Numbered from the stretch's first letter, positions 13,260 to 25,389 are shown. The stretch: 64,000 nucleotides of DNA from Casuarina equisetifolia (GCA_028551475.1 CM052358.1:17448853-17512852); one strand, 5' to 3'. Notes: generated by a model not told the origin, from the sequence alone. Translations and numbers: made by a program.

Positions 13260-15491
13260 TTAGAATTTATCATCTGGAACAAATCCTCTTTGCAGCATTT
13301 CATCATGAAACCAAAATGCCTCCTTCAGGTTGTCCTGGCTCACATGTCCATCTATCAATGAGGTATATGTGGATCTATCAGGATTTATACCCTTCTCAGT
13401 CATCTTTTGCAATATTTGTTCAGCTTCTTTCATTCTACCTTGTCTTAAAAGCCCCTTCAGAATTATATTAAAAGTAATTAAATCTGGCAATAGCCCTTGA
13501 TTCTCCATCTTGTTAATCAATGCAAAAGCTCTGTCCATGTTCTCTTCTTTTACATAACCATTAATGAGCGTGTTATATGTAGTGCTATCCGGAACAACTC
13601 CTTTTGACATCATATTGGTCAAGAAGTCATCTGCTGTCAATGCATTACCTGACCGGCAATAGCCCTTTATAATAGTGTTGCAAGTCACCAAAGAGGGTTT
13701 GATACCTTTTTCAACCATCTCATCCCACAACCTAAAAGCCTCACATAAAGATCCCATCATACAAAATCCATTAATGACAATACCATACGAAATGTGACTG
13801 GGAGAAATTCTTCTAGAGAGCATATCAAACCATAGCCCCTCCGCTTTCTCCATTTCACCTAATTTACAGAACCCATCAATTAATATATTGTATGTCACCC
13901 TGTCGGGCTTGAGATTTCTCTGAGTCATTCTCTCAAACCAACTAAGTGCTCTATAAATATTCCCATCCTTACAATATCCATTAATGAGAGTGGTGAAAGT
14001 GTAAGAATCAGGAAAGACACCCCTTTCCACCATCTCATTGAAGAGCCCATCTGCTTCAGCAAGCATCTTCTCTCTGCACAATCCATTCAAAATAGTATTG
14101 TATGTAACCACGTCCATAGCACAACCCTGCTCCAGCATTTCATCCCGCATCTTCAAAGCCTCTGAAATTTTTCCATTTCTACAATACCCATCTACAAGAA
14201 TAGTATAGATCACATTATCTGGAACAAAGCCAGCTTTTTTCATATTTCTAAGGTGAAGTAATGCCTGATCAAAATTACCGGTCCTCACAAAGGCCCCAAT
14301 AATAGAACCAAAGCTGACTAAATTAGGAAGAATACCACGGCTCCACATTTCATTAAAGATCTCTTTAGCTTCCAAAACATCATCCCTCCTACAACTATCT
14401 GCAAGCAGTGTGTTATAAGTTGTAGTATCAGGATTCAACCCATTCCTCAAGATTTCACCCAATATTTCCTTTGCTCTTACATACTTTCCCTTCTTACATA
14501 AACCATTTACGATAGCATTATAGGTGAAAAGGCTTGGTTTCAGCCCCTTATCTAACATTGAGTTCATCACCTTAAAAGCTTCATCCAGAAGTCCTTCACG
14601 AACAAGTGCACTGATAAGCGTATTGTAAGTCACAGTATCTGGGAAAACCCCCTTCTTTTCCATGTCCGACAGGAAAAGCCTAACGTTATCGATTTTTCCA
14701 TCTTTACACAATGCATTAACCATAATATTGAGCGTATATACATTCACGTCAATCCCGCTCCTAACAACTTCCCCATACACCTGCCATGCCAAATCAACCC
14801 ACCCTACCTTGACAAGACCACCTAGAAGACTATTACAAGCATTGATAGAAACACAAAACCCTTTATTTCTCAACACCTGAAACGCCTCTGATCCCTCCCT
14901 TAACTTCCTAGCTTGCACGTAAGTCCTAATCAATAAATCAAAAACCAAAGAATTCGATCCGAAATGGTCACCCACAGAAGCCAACGACTCAACAATCTCA
15001 ACCCGTGAAACGCAACTCTTCCTTACCATTCTAAGCATGAAAGATTGCGCATCCGATAACCTCCCATCAAGCACCAAGACGTGAACCATTGAATTCAAAG
15101 ATTGCGAAGAATGCTTAAAATTCGGACTATTCAACAGAATTGAGTTAATAAACATCCGACCCAGCCACAAATCTTCCCGGCAACGGTAAAGAACCTCAAC
15201 TATGGCCGAAGGGGTTAACCGAGACAGATGATTGCGCAATGCGTGGTGATTACCTTGGCTTAAACTGAACAGAATCTTTTCCACCAAGAAAGAATCGCAC
15301 CGAGACGGAGTTGATGAGGCCGGCTTCTCTTCCGTTTGGAGGGCTTCCAGGCCATAGTTAGGGTCAGGGTTTGGAGCAGAAGAGAAGGAGTATGGTCTGC
15401 GAGAATAAGCTTGGTAGTGAAGTGAAAATTTCGTGAGGGTTGCGAAATTTGTGAGAGTGGCTTTCCGGGAAAAGAGCCGTTGTGTGGCCAT
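13260..15491 (-). CDS. P-class pentatricopeptide repeat protein, At5g01110-like, likely mitochondrial
   Basis: An intronless frame encodes a tandem array of about 16 consecutive 35-residue PPR motifs (recurring patterns such as VVTYNTILNGLC and DRVTYNILIDGFC), running from about residue 170 to the C-terminus PDDKF. No E or DYW extension is present, so it is P class. Such proteins bind organelle RNA one base per repeat and act in stability, splicing or translation. I prefer the Met at 15491 (743 aa). Its first 38 or so residues are rich in Arg, Ser and Thr with no acidic residue, as in a mitochondrial presequence. An in-frame Met at 15632 would add 47 residues, but a splice-acceptor-like TTTGCAG at about 15537-15543 on this strand suggests that part is leader. 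The repeat pattern and C-terminus resemble Arabidopsis At5g01110. It is divergently arranged with the homeodomain gene. The RNA target is unknown. Confidence 0.9.
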   Translation of the reverse strand: MATQRLFSRKATLTNFATLTKFSLHYQAYSRRPYSFSSAPNPDPNYGLEALQTEEKPASSTPSRCDSFLVEKILFSLSQGNHHALRNHLSRLTPSAIVEVLYRCREDLWLGRMFINSILLNSPNFKHSSQSLNSMVHVLVLDGRLSDAQSFMLRMVRKSCVSRVEIVESLASVGDHFGSNSLVFDLLIRTYVQARKLREGSEAFQVLRNKGFCVSINACNSLLGGLVKVGWVDLAWQVYGEVVRSGIDVNVYTLNIMVNALCKDGKIDNVRLFLSDMEKKGVFPDTVTYNTLISALVREGLLDEAFKVMNSMLDKGLKPSLFTYNAIVNGLCKKGKYVRAKEILGEILRNGLNPDTTTYNTLLADSCRRDDVLEAKEIFNEMWSRGILPNLVSFGSIIGAFVRTGNFDQALLHLRNMKKAGFVPDNVIYTILVDGYCRNGKISEALKMRDEMLEQGCAMDVVTYNTILNGLCREKMLAEADGLFNEMVERGVFPDSYTFTTLINGYCKDGNIYRALSWFERMTQRNLKPDRVTYNILIDGFCKLGEMEKAEGLWFDMLSRRISPSHISYGIVINGFCMMGSLCEAFRLWDEMVEKGIKPSLVTCNTIIKGYCRSGNALTADDFLTNMMSKGVVPDSTTYNTLINGYVKEENMDRAFALINKMENQGLLPDLITFNIILKGLLRQGRMKEAEQILQKMTEKGINPDRSTYTSLIDGHVSQDNLKEAFWFHDEMLQRGFVPDDKF

Positions 15492-15916
15492 TTGAAACGA
15501 GATCTGCTTGGGTTTGTTCCCTTTGATTCCAGGGCCTGCAAACAGAGGGAGAATCAAAGCCAAAGTGCTCCGGAGCAGAGCGGAGATTGAACATGGAACC
15601 CCTATAATTTTGTGATTTTCCGATTGAGGCAATCAAGTTGTTATTGTTGTCATAGCTTATCTAATAAGCGAAGGCGGAAACTACAAAGAGTTAAACTTAT
15701 TACCTTCAAACAACTGGTAAAATTTTTGGGAATTTTTATCATTATTTAAATAGATTCAAAAACTAAAGAAGCTTTGCTTTTGCCTCTATTAAGGGTCTGC
15801 CAAATTATAGAAGTGACCCAGAGAAAAGAAGCAAAAATAAGAAAGGTTCTTCAAGATTTTAGTAACAAGATCTTAATTTTGGTTTCTTATGAAAAAAATT
15901 TGAAAATAAATTTATA

Positions 15917-15951
15917 TTTCTATTTTTATTTTTATTTTTATTTTCATTTTC
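15917..15951. repeat. ATTTTT-type microsatellite
   Basis: Five imperfect copies of a six-base TATTTT unit lie in the AT-rich divergent promoter region. Confidence 0.7.
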
Positions 15952-17025
15952 AATTGAAGTTTTTAAGTATTTTCTAAATTTTAACCGCATATTATTGTTG
16001 TTTCTATTTAGTTATGCCTCACAAAAAAATTTATTATCATTGTTTCTATTTAAAATCCTATTATGTTCATGAATTACTAAGTCAAAAAATTTACAACTTA
16101 TAATAAGTTTAGAAACATTTCATTTGAAACTTAATTTAATGAAAAGTTCAAAAACATCTCATTGAACATTTCATTTGAACGATAAGAAATCCTATCTCAA
16201 GAAAAACTCAAATTTTCACCTTTTGTGCACAGTGGCTTTCTTCTTTTTCTAACCCCCTCATTCACACTACTTGTACTAAAGGTCAAAGGACTTTTTTTCT
16301 TTTTGGGTTATGTGTTGATCACATATTTTCTTTCCCCTTTTTTTTGGTACAAATAAGTAGTGGGTCTAAATTAAGATTCAAATGGTTTTAGTTATTTCGT
16401 AAAGGCATAATTGGTCTACTGTTTCTAGAGATATGAAATTGCCATATGACTCAAGTGATTAAATATACCTTGCAAACCCAACAAGCTAAGTGTTTGTTGG
16501 GGGCTCTTCATTTGCAAATTGCAATGCAAAGGGCTGCTAATCCCAAAATACACATAACCTCATGAAAGAAAAGTAGAAGGCATTCCATTTATACATAAAC
16601 CGATCGGCAAAGTGCAGTACAATGCAAGTTGGGCTTTGAAATTTTCTACCAGAGTCTCTTCCTGATCTTATATCTCCTTTAGGAACATCTTTGCCAAATA
16701 ATCTTGCTTTCTACGAGAATATCCAGGATGGTGAGCTGCTTGAAAGGAAACTGTGTTGGACACAACATCATCCTTATCATCCTTTTAAGACAAATGCGAA
16801 GAAGAAGGTTGTTGGCTTGAACAGATCATATTGTCGGGAAAGAAATGGAAAACACAGAAAAGAAAGGAACAACTCGAAGCTTATCTGTCCCGCGAACAGG
16901 TTGCTGTAATAGCAAGTACAAATATGAAAAAGAATTCAGTATATTTCGGGGTCAAACTCGACCATTCATTTTTCATTTTTCATTTTTCCTCTGGGTAACA
17001 AAAGAAGTTAAGGAATTCAACCGAG

Positions 17026-17045
17026 AAAAAAAAAAAAAAAAAAAA
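17026..17045. repeat. Poly(A) run
   Basis: Twenty consecutive A bases lie about 305 bases upstream of the homeodomain gene start codon. The length is likely variable between individuals. Confidence 0.9.
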
Positions 17046-17256
17046 GAATGCTGGGAAGAGGAAAACTGGACAAAGAAACAAAATACAGAACCCAACTGTC
17101 GAAAACCATTGATTGGAATAGGCAAGCAGAAACAGAGAATCCATTTGCCTTCCTCACGTTGTCCCAGAAAACCCTCTCCTTCTCATGAGAAATTACTTGA
17201 GTGTAGACAAAAATTTGCGTTGTGCTTCCTGAGCCAACAGAGTCCGGAACGTCTCC

Positions 17257-17257
<1 letters not shown>

Positions 17258-17325
<68 letters not shown>
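17258..17325. repeat. GATA/GA microsatellite in the probable 5' leader of the homeodomain gene
   Basis: Three GATA units pass into about 27 GA dinucleotides, ending 24 bases before the start codon at 17350. GA-rich tracts in plant leaders are known binding sites for BASIC PENTACYSTEINE (GAGA-binding) factors. Whether they act here is inference. Confidence 0.9.
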
Positions 17326-17328
<3 letters not shown>

Positions 17329-17349
17329 AATCACCAGGATTTTCACACC

Positions 17350-20300
17350 ATGGAAGGTAAACTGTTTTGTCTTCTCAAATCTGGAAATCGTGTCTACTTT
17401 TGGGTTTCCCTTTGGAGTGATTTAGGTGAAATTGCTTTGGGTTCTTTATGCATTAGAATCTGTAATTGAATTATGGGGTATTGAGCTCTTTGTATGAACT
17501 GGTAAATTGTTGTAATGATGGAGGTAATGTGAGGATGGGAATTTGACTTCTGTTGGTGTCTGCTTCTCCTTCTGGCCCCTTGGCTCCCTAACGTTTGATG
17601 GAGAGTTTCCGTCTTTGGTTTCCTACATTTTGTTGCAATCCAATGGGCTTATTTCTTCTCACCACCCACCACCACAACTTTCCCCTCCCTCTTCTTCCCC
17701 AGCAAAAAAACTACCACTCTTTTTTCCAATTTCCCAATGCCAATGAGTTCGATGGTTTCTCTCAAAAATGCCGGGTGAAATTATCGATCACTACTCTTAG
17801 GGAAGCTTCTTCTTTAAAACGCTTTGTCTTACTGGGCTGGTGAGGTAGTGTTAGGGTGGTTATTTCTCTTTCCCCGTAAGTATTTGCAAGAAAACATGAA
17901 TGTCCTTTGACTGCTAATTTTGTTTTTGACTTTAAATCAACATATAAAGGCAGTAGATATTGTCTTGTCAAACATTTGAGCAGTAGGTGTTTAAATGGAA
18001 TGATTATGCAATTACTGACCTCATTATTGGAGTTTTGTATGATTTTGTTTAAGATCTGTTGGGATTTTGGAAGTTTTTGTACTAGATTGGAGGAGCCTGG
18101 TCATAGAGTTGAGTTATGGAAGAGTAGGCCAAGTGTAGCCAGTACACATAAACTTTGCGAGGTGAACATACTTGTGCTTGTATAATATCAAGACAATGAC
18201 GGAATAGTAAAAAATATGTCAAGATTTTCAAGAAGCAAAATGAAAAAGAAAAGAAATAAGTTGATGTAGTCACAGTGGTAGGTGAGGTGAGACTAGCTCT
18301 TTAGTAACTTGCACTGTTATGCTGCCATATGTTTTGATGCTTGCATATAGAATTCAGGCTGAAACAGTTTTTTGGTTGTTGGACAAAAGGTTTGGTGAAA
18401 TATGTTTCTTGGCAACTGATTTTTAAACTTACTATTCTAGTCATGAGCAGGGGAAGCTCTTACAATTTCATTCTCTTGTTGCTGAAAGCACTACATTTAA
18501 CATTGTAGAAAGTCCATGAAGTTCCTAGAATAACTTCTTTGTATCACAAAGTAGAAGTCTTATGTTGCAAGCATGATGGGTAGGGTAAGGAGCGAGGGCG
18601 GGGGGTCTTGGTGTGGTTGGGAAGGCCAAACAGAAATATAAAGGACTTAGCTTTTTTTTTTTTTTTGGGCGCCGTGAGGGGGGGGGGGGGGTGTTGTGCT
18701 TAGGAAGTAAGAGAATTTATGACATTTATCTCTATATTCACATGGAAAGCCAATAAGTTGATGTGATCTTCTTTCCACTGATCAAGTGATCTACATGAGA
18801 TTCACTTTTATTAAAATAACCTACTGGCTGCCAGGAAAACCTATATTTCCAGATCAGGGTCGTTGTTCTCATAACTAAGTCTTGTCTAAACCTTTGTATT
18901 CACACTCAGAATCAGGTGGAGCACCCTCTGAAGAGAACAAAGTCTCTTTGGAGAAGGACAAGAAAAGAAGGCTCAAGACACCTGCCCAGGTTATGGCTTT
19001 GGAAAAGTTTTATAATGGTATTTCCACTTATCTTTGCATTTTTGTCTTAAGACTTTTTGCTAAGCTCAAGTGCTTTGTTTTTCTAAAGGATTTTGTTGTC
19101 TTTGACTTCTTGTAGAGCACAAATACCCCACAGAAGAAATGAAGTGCCAGCTTGCTGAGTGGATAGGGTTAACAGAAAAGCAAATATCCGGATGGTTTTG
19201 CCACAGAAGGTTAAAAGACAAAAGATTATTGAGAGATGAGACTTGTGCTAGTGGACGACAAGATCATTCAAGTGGTGTTATTCAGGATCGTGGCAGTGGA
19301 CTTGGACAGGATTCCTGCGGCAGCACAAAAAATGGGGACTACAGGAATGTTGATTTGAGGGAAGTTGAAAGTCGGAGGCTCTATGGCAATGATGCTCAGG
19401 CTGCTGGCCTCTCCTATGAGCATAGGAATCACTTATCAGAAACAGTTAATGGCACAGATTATTCATCTTCAGAAAGTGGCTCATCTTCACAAGAACATTT
19501 CTTTTCCCAAAATGATGACCCGTATGACATGGAAAATTCTAGATATCGTACACATGGTGGAGTTACACCTATCAGTGCCAACAGCGCAAAATTCTTGGGA
19601 TATAAGCCATCAGGATACTTGAAAGTGAAGGGTGAAATTGAAAATGCTGCTATTACTGCTGTAAAGAGGCAACTGGGGAGGCATTATCGAGAGGATGGTC
19701 CACCACTTGGTGTGGAATTTCAGCCACTTCCTCCTGGTGCATTTGAGTCCCCAGTTAGGTATCCAGTCCATGGTAAGTCATAACTTGTATTTTCATGCTA
19801 CAGCAGCAACTTTAAATGAAGTTTTATGGAAATGGTCCTTCGAAAGTGAAATTTCTCATTTTTGTTGTTTAGATCTTGTTGCTTAAGTTTGTATTGTCTC
19901 CCACAGATTACATGATTTTTAATTTCTTCTTGTGTTTGAGAAAAGTTGTCTGTCCTTGTAATCTATACTGAAGAATTGGATTTTGGTGATTGAGATACTG
20001 TAGGCTTTTAAGTAAGAAATTTCACCAAATAAGCGTTATGATATGGCTTGTGTAACAGTTTGAGAGCTAGAAATAGAAGTTTCACTTTATCAAGGTAACT
20101 TGTTCTATGTACAACCCTCTTGTGTACAGTTTACCTAATCCTAGCAGCCATCTCGTGTTGTAGCCAAGTTTTTGCTGTTTTGTGCTTGATCTGCCACCTA
20201 TGAAATTCAAACTAGAGTTTTATGTATAGAATCTTAAAGCTGATAAGTTTTCTTAATTATTTGTAATCTGTGGCATAATAGAAAGGAATGTCTCATGTGG

Positions 20301-23300
20301 ATGGAATGTTCTGAAACTTTTCCTTACTGTAATATTTCAGTTTTCCTAGTAGTGTCGATGACACAATCAAATTTGCTAGCAGAGGGAGGCAAAGGCTACA
20401 TATGTAGAAGCTCTAGCTTTAATTCCTAAGGATTTGAATTTAATTTCTTTTTCTGGTGTTATCACAGCTTTACTTTTTTCTTTTTTTCTTCCAAAGAAAG
20501 TATCAGCATTTTGTTGAAGAAGACACTTCTAGGTTTGTCTCTCTAGGCTATTTCTATTGCAATCTCACAACTTTTATGCTTTTTGCTTAACTAAACAAAG
20601 GCCTTATAATGGTTTAGTATTTGTGGTAGATTGCGTTTTTATACCTTGGTGACATGTCCATTTGAGTTGTTTTGTTTGTCACAAGTTAGAGATTAAGTTG
20701 ATTTTGTATATTAAAGTTTATCTTGTGAAGTTTTTTGCTACCCCTTCCATTTGGCGCATCTGGACCCATTGACTGGCCCTTACCTCTGGCATATCCATCT
20801 TGTTTTGGCTAGCTAGAATTAGTAGTAGATACCGAAAGCCCAATTCTGAGATATAAAAGTCCTTGGTTGGCACGAGTGCTAGAGGTTGTAAGAGTAATGC
20901 AATCTTGATTTTATATGAAGTTAATGAAGCAACAGTTTTTAAGTATTCACACTGTCCATGGTAATTCCTGGAAGTGTGAGAGTAATGCTATCTTGATTTT
21001 ATGTGAAGTTAATGAAGCAACAGTTTTTAAGTATTCACCTTCTTCATGGTAATTCCATGAAGCATTTTTTACTTGACTGCTGCTTCTTCTGTCATCTTTT
21101 ACCCATTGTTTTGTTATTTTCTTTATCAAGTTGATGGAGCAATATGATTCTGTAGAAAATTTATCGCTAGAGAGACTGTGGTAGGGAAGAAAATGACGCA
21201 AGGCATTTGAAATGGGTAGTGTTTAATGATCTGAATCATTATTTAGTAAATTATCATATTACAATTCCAAATTTCTGATGTAGCTGGTTATAGATGAAAA
21301 TTGAACAAGCTTTTTATTCAAAACTATCTGGGGTTCTTGATATCACTGATAGATATGTACATGTATATATATATGCATTACATTGACGTGATTTCCTTGG
21401 TCTAAATAGCGGCGTTTTATTTTTTTTCTCCAAAGGGTTGGAATCTTATGTGCCATTTTATTCGTGCTTTTTCAGAACCATACCATGTTGAGGACTCATC
21501 TCTTCCCCATTCTCCTGACATCTCCGAAGTCGAAAGGCAACTTAGTCTCAGCAATGTAAGTGGATTTTTTATTCTTTCTATTGTGCATTGACTGATTTAG
21601 TAAGATGCATTATGTTTTTGACAATATCTTTTCCATCTCGTGACTGTGATGGAGTGTAAATGCATTACGCATTATGCATTAAATTTTCTATTCTATTAAT
21701 ATAATCAAATAGACTCAATATGACAAGGAACAAACCAGACCAAAATTGATATCAAGTATGAAAATCCAAAATTGATCTCTGAAGGATGTCTAAAATGCTG
21801 CAGTTTTTCATCTTTGATAGATGTAAGTTATGGACTACAATTAATTTGAGGCATGTGTGCCTTTTAATAAAGATAATGGAAAACAAATATTTATTTACTG
21901 TCTTTCATTTTTACAGTAATAATGAATTTCTGAAATTTGTGATGTGGATCAAGGTTTCATATATGACTTATGGAAAAATTTGTACTGTAATTGTCATTCT
22001 TTTGTTGCTTCTTTTAATTTTTGGGAAGGAGGGTGGGTGGGGCTCTAGGAATGAAGCATTGGTTGTTATAAAGCTATTGGTCCCAAGCCTTTTCTTAGAA
22101 TGTCTCTAAAAAATCTGTTAAGCATGACGTGTTTTGATGTTATGCTTCACAGTTATGCCTTACATGCAGGGGCCAACCTTAAACTGGTCAATTGTTATGC
22201 TTATGAAATACCACGAGTACCAAATCCTTGATTAAGGGCGAGTTCACTTTATGCATTGACTTATTCTGGGGATTCCAACTCATTCTTTGTAATTTTATGG
22301 GACCTGCATCATAATATCTGTTCAGCAAAACAGTGCCTGAACTTTTTGATATGGCGAGCAAAAACTAGGCTTGATTATGTTTTCTATTGCCAAGGATCTG
22401 CAGTGTACGAGTGCTTGGCACTTATGAAGTGGGGATAAGTTCCTGCTATTCTAGTTGCAAAAACCATCCTATTCAGATTGAAAAAGTTCTTCATATGTTT
22501 TAATCCATTGTGTGGCTGCTGAAATTATGGAATGATGATGTATGGAAGAACAAAAATCTAATTTTATCTGAATTAACACTGTAAACTTACTAATATTACA
22601 CGATGTAACCATAATGTTTGCTATATATTTCCATTGCCAAATACTTGCAGCTATGGGTAAGGATGTCTCCTACTGATATTAGGAACTGTATATTGATGGT
22701 TCTCGAACATTTTCGACTCTTGTGGCCAGACTTGACTTTTGTATTTACTTGGAGAAAGCTAGTAACTAATCAAAGTTGGCTTCTGCATAACTGCAGCTTC
22801 TATTAAAAATCCCTCAAAACAGAATAACTCGAGTGCTTTGAAATTGGCACCACCTGACATACCTTCACCGCTGCCTCTGCAGGAAACTCTAGCCCCACCA
22901 TCATGTGTAATTCCGGGATGGATGTATTCAGTCCTTAGGCTTTAGCGGATACTTGTTGTGTTAGTGTTCTTTTTGGTTGTTGGTTTGTGTATGTGCTGGC
23001 TTCTTCTTCGTATTCTGAACACACATATTTGCCCAATTCAACTCTTATGGATTTCCTTCACCAGTGAAAAAAAAATGAACTTCATATACAACAAAAAAAG
23101 AACTCAACAAAGCCTTTGCCTATTTTTGGTGTTGAACTTTGCATATGTATTAGAAGTACGATGTTGAAAGCTATTGGCAGCGGAACTCATGCCTTCTCCT
23201 TTGCCTTAAGCAAGTTACTCTTTTGTATGTAAATTTATGGAAACCTAGAAACTCAGCACTAAAGCCATTGCACCAATCTAAGTGTGAACTGTACTTTGTT

Positions 23301-25389
23301 TCTGTTAATAATATTCTTTTCTGTTGTGACAATTTTAGCAACTTCCTTGATAATCTTTTGCCCTTTAACCTGCCCCTGCAGAGATATGAGGTATACAATT
23401 CCAAGTTGAGTTCACAAGATCTATATGTGCAAGGGGCAATCTGTAGCAGTATGCGTGGCTCTGATTATCAGGATAAGATGTCTCATTACCAATTAGAACA
23501 GAAGTCAACTTTTCAGAACCAAATAAAACCTTTTAGTAAGAGGAACTCTTCTTTGGATCTCTATGAAGATTCTGCTGGAGAAACCTCTGTTTACAATGGC
23601 AAGCAGAACCAAACAATGGGGTCTAATTATGGTGTGGAGGGGATGGGATTAGATTCTGAAATGGATCATCATGGTAGCCGTGACAGGAAAATTGAAAGCA
23701 AGATGCTTGAGTATGATAATGTCAGTCCCAATATCAATGGTAGGAGTGAATACTTTAAATCTAAGCCCTCAAGTTTAATGTGTGATGATTTTGAGTCTCT
23801 TGATACTGAAGAGAGGGAACTATCTACAAGGATGAAGAAGGTCTGTGTCTCAGTTTAGACCTCTTTACTAACTTGCTATATTATTGAGCTAAGACGTTGA
23901 TTGGAAGTACTTTGCTTTGTGGATATATGTGCAGGAGGGGAAAGTTAATGGAAAATGGAAGGATATAAAAGAATACAGGAACCAAGTTAAATTAAAGATG
24001 CATCCAGTAAATGAAATGACAGTGAGTTTGACCTTTGGCCAATTTGCTTTAGATTACATTTGTGATGCATATAGTAAACATGCCTTATTGGACATAATAT
24101 ATGAATGCACATCAGTATGCATTTATTAAGAAACACAGATATATCTGTAAACATGCAAATGCCTGTTCGTTTAGTGAAGTGATTTGCCTTGCTACTGATT
24201 TCTCCTTTGATACTGAAGGTCACAAAGCGAGCAAGACCCAATCTGCCTAAGCAAGACTATGTGACAAAAGCGACAACAAATGAAATTCCTACACGGAAAT
24301 TTCAGAGGAAAAGGTTGGTCAAAGTATCTGCATATGATTGCATGTGCATGTCTGTCCCTTTCTTTTCTTGATAAGACTCAGACCATCCCTTGTTTCTTGA
24401 ACCAAAGCCCAAGTGGAATATGCAATGGTAAGTTATGTCCTTTAAGACATGCCTTTGTAAGTGTAAGCATTTGGCCTTGCTTTGTATAATGATTTATTGA
24501 ATTAATGTCTGGGGAAATTTACATGCTATCCCATGTCAAAGGGTGAAAAAAAGGGGGCAGCTTTTACACTATTATATGGTAGCAACTTAGTTTTGAACTT
24601 GACATATATACATATGATTTACCAGGAATTATTTGGCGTATTTTATGGAGCCATGTAGTTGAAGTAAATGGGCTATTTATAGTGATTTTATCATGTTACT
24701 TTCTTGGTGCAATTATGGCCCTTGCTAATGTTGTGGTTATAAATTAGCTGTGGTCAAAGAGAAGAAGTCTTTTTTTTTTTTTTTTCTTTTTTCTTTTTTT
24801 TTTTTTTCCTTTTTTCCCCTTTTGTTTAGGAGAGAAGAAGAGGAGGGGGGGGGGGGGGGGTGAAGGAGGGAGAGAGATATGCCAGATCAGTCTACTTGCT
24901 AGTCTCTGACCTTTTATATCCACTTATTTATTCAGTAGAGAGTGAAATTCTTAACATTGGAATGTGTTGGTCTGGTCTGGGAAAGGTATCCCCTTGATTA
25001 GGTTGTTAACTTGTCACATGATAGAAGTTTTTGCATGACGAGATGAATGATAACTGAACAGCTTTGGAAATTCTAGAAAGTTGACCTCCCAGTCAAAGAT
25101 TAACAGCATTGTTTTTTCTCTTCTTATTTTTGCAATTAGGTCTCCTTTTTTCTTCGTTCTTTCGATCGCACGTTACACTGTACTATCTTTTCCAAGCTTA
25201 ACACATGCTGAACTTCCCATTGCCATTTGACTTGTTTTTGTCGTTTCCGAATTTTTTGGGCTCCATGTAGCTAACTATATTTCTCTGCCTTACACGTCAT
25301 CAAGATCTGTCATGGAGATGCCATCTAGCTTCAGTGAGGATGAAACTGCAGAAACCAGCTCTTTGCTTGAATTAGGAGCGAGTAGTTGA
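17350..25389 (+). CDS. Plant homeodomain protein with WFCHRR recognition helix, 525 aa
   Basis: Eight coding exons join in phase with GT-AG introns: 17350-17356, 18910-19017, 19116-19772, 21476-21555, 23382-23840, 23935-24021, 24219-24313 and 25305-25389, giving 1578 bases including the stop. The homeodomain spans about residues 20-76, with helix 3 read as ISGWFCHRRLKDKR. Canonical Asn51 is His, as in RLT1/RLT2-type plant proteins. Residues 220-250 carry YREDGPPLGVEFQPLPPGAF, a motif also known from RLT-type proteins, but I see no DDT domain. A Ser-rich stretch lies between, and basic clusters near the C-terminus (KRARPNLPK, RKFQRKR) look like nuclear localisation signals. It is probably a nuclear DNA- or chromatin-associated protein of an uncharacterised plant family; the target is unknown. 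The tiny first exon (MEE, split codon) is inferred from the only Met that joins in phase; it carries the GA tract just upstream. Confidence 0.85.
18652..18691. repeat. Poly(T) then poly(G) tract in intron 1
   Basis: A T run of about 15 is followed after a short GC-rich spacer by a G run of about 15 in the first intron of the homeodomain gene. G runs this long can form quadruplexes and often cause sequencing errors. Confidence 0.85.
20886..21062. repeat. Tandem 88-bp duplication in intron 3 of the homeodomain gene
   Basis: Two adjacent units (about 20886-20974 and 20974-21062) share the blocks GAAGTTAATGAAGCAACAG and CATGGTAATTCC with an exact 88-base offset and only a few differences. This is a local duplication inside an intron with no sign of coding. 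Confidence 0.85.
24769..24860. repeat. Poly(T)-rich then poly(G) tract in intron 7
   Basis: About 60 bases of nearly pure T and C (24769-24830) precede a purine stretch ending in 16 G bases (24845-24860). This repeats the T-then-G layout seen in intron 1 of the same gene. Confidence 0.85.

Larger units (their letters stand above)
15492..17349. promoter_or_regulatory. Shared upstream region between divergent PPR and homeodomain genes
   Basis: About 1.86 kb separates the two start codons, so both promoters must lie here unless a leader intron extends them. The PPR-proximal 150 bp probably contains its leader, with a possible splice acceptor. The middle is very AT-rich with an ATTTTT-type repeat near 15917-15951. 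The homeodomain-proximal 330 bp holds a 20-base A run and a long GA tract. No convincing TATA box was assigned. Frames in this stretch (for example 16691-17270) look like chance reads through low-complexity DNA. Confidence 0.5.

Noticed and set aside
14662-15636. Extra frames overlapping the PPR gene on both strands
   Set aside because: They are shadows of the PPR coding sequence in other frames; their peptides have no PPR or other pattern.
16691-17346. Frames of 72-141 codons on both strands before the homeodomain gene
   Set aside because: They run through a poly(A) run and the GA microsatellite, giving Lys runs or Leu-Ser runs, and match no domain. They lie in promoter and leader DNA.
21786-22109. 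A 107-codon frame in intron 4 of the homeodomain gene
   Set aside because: It is AT-rich, lacks any domain and sits inside an intron whose flanking exons join in phase without it.
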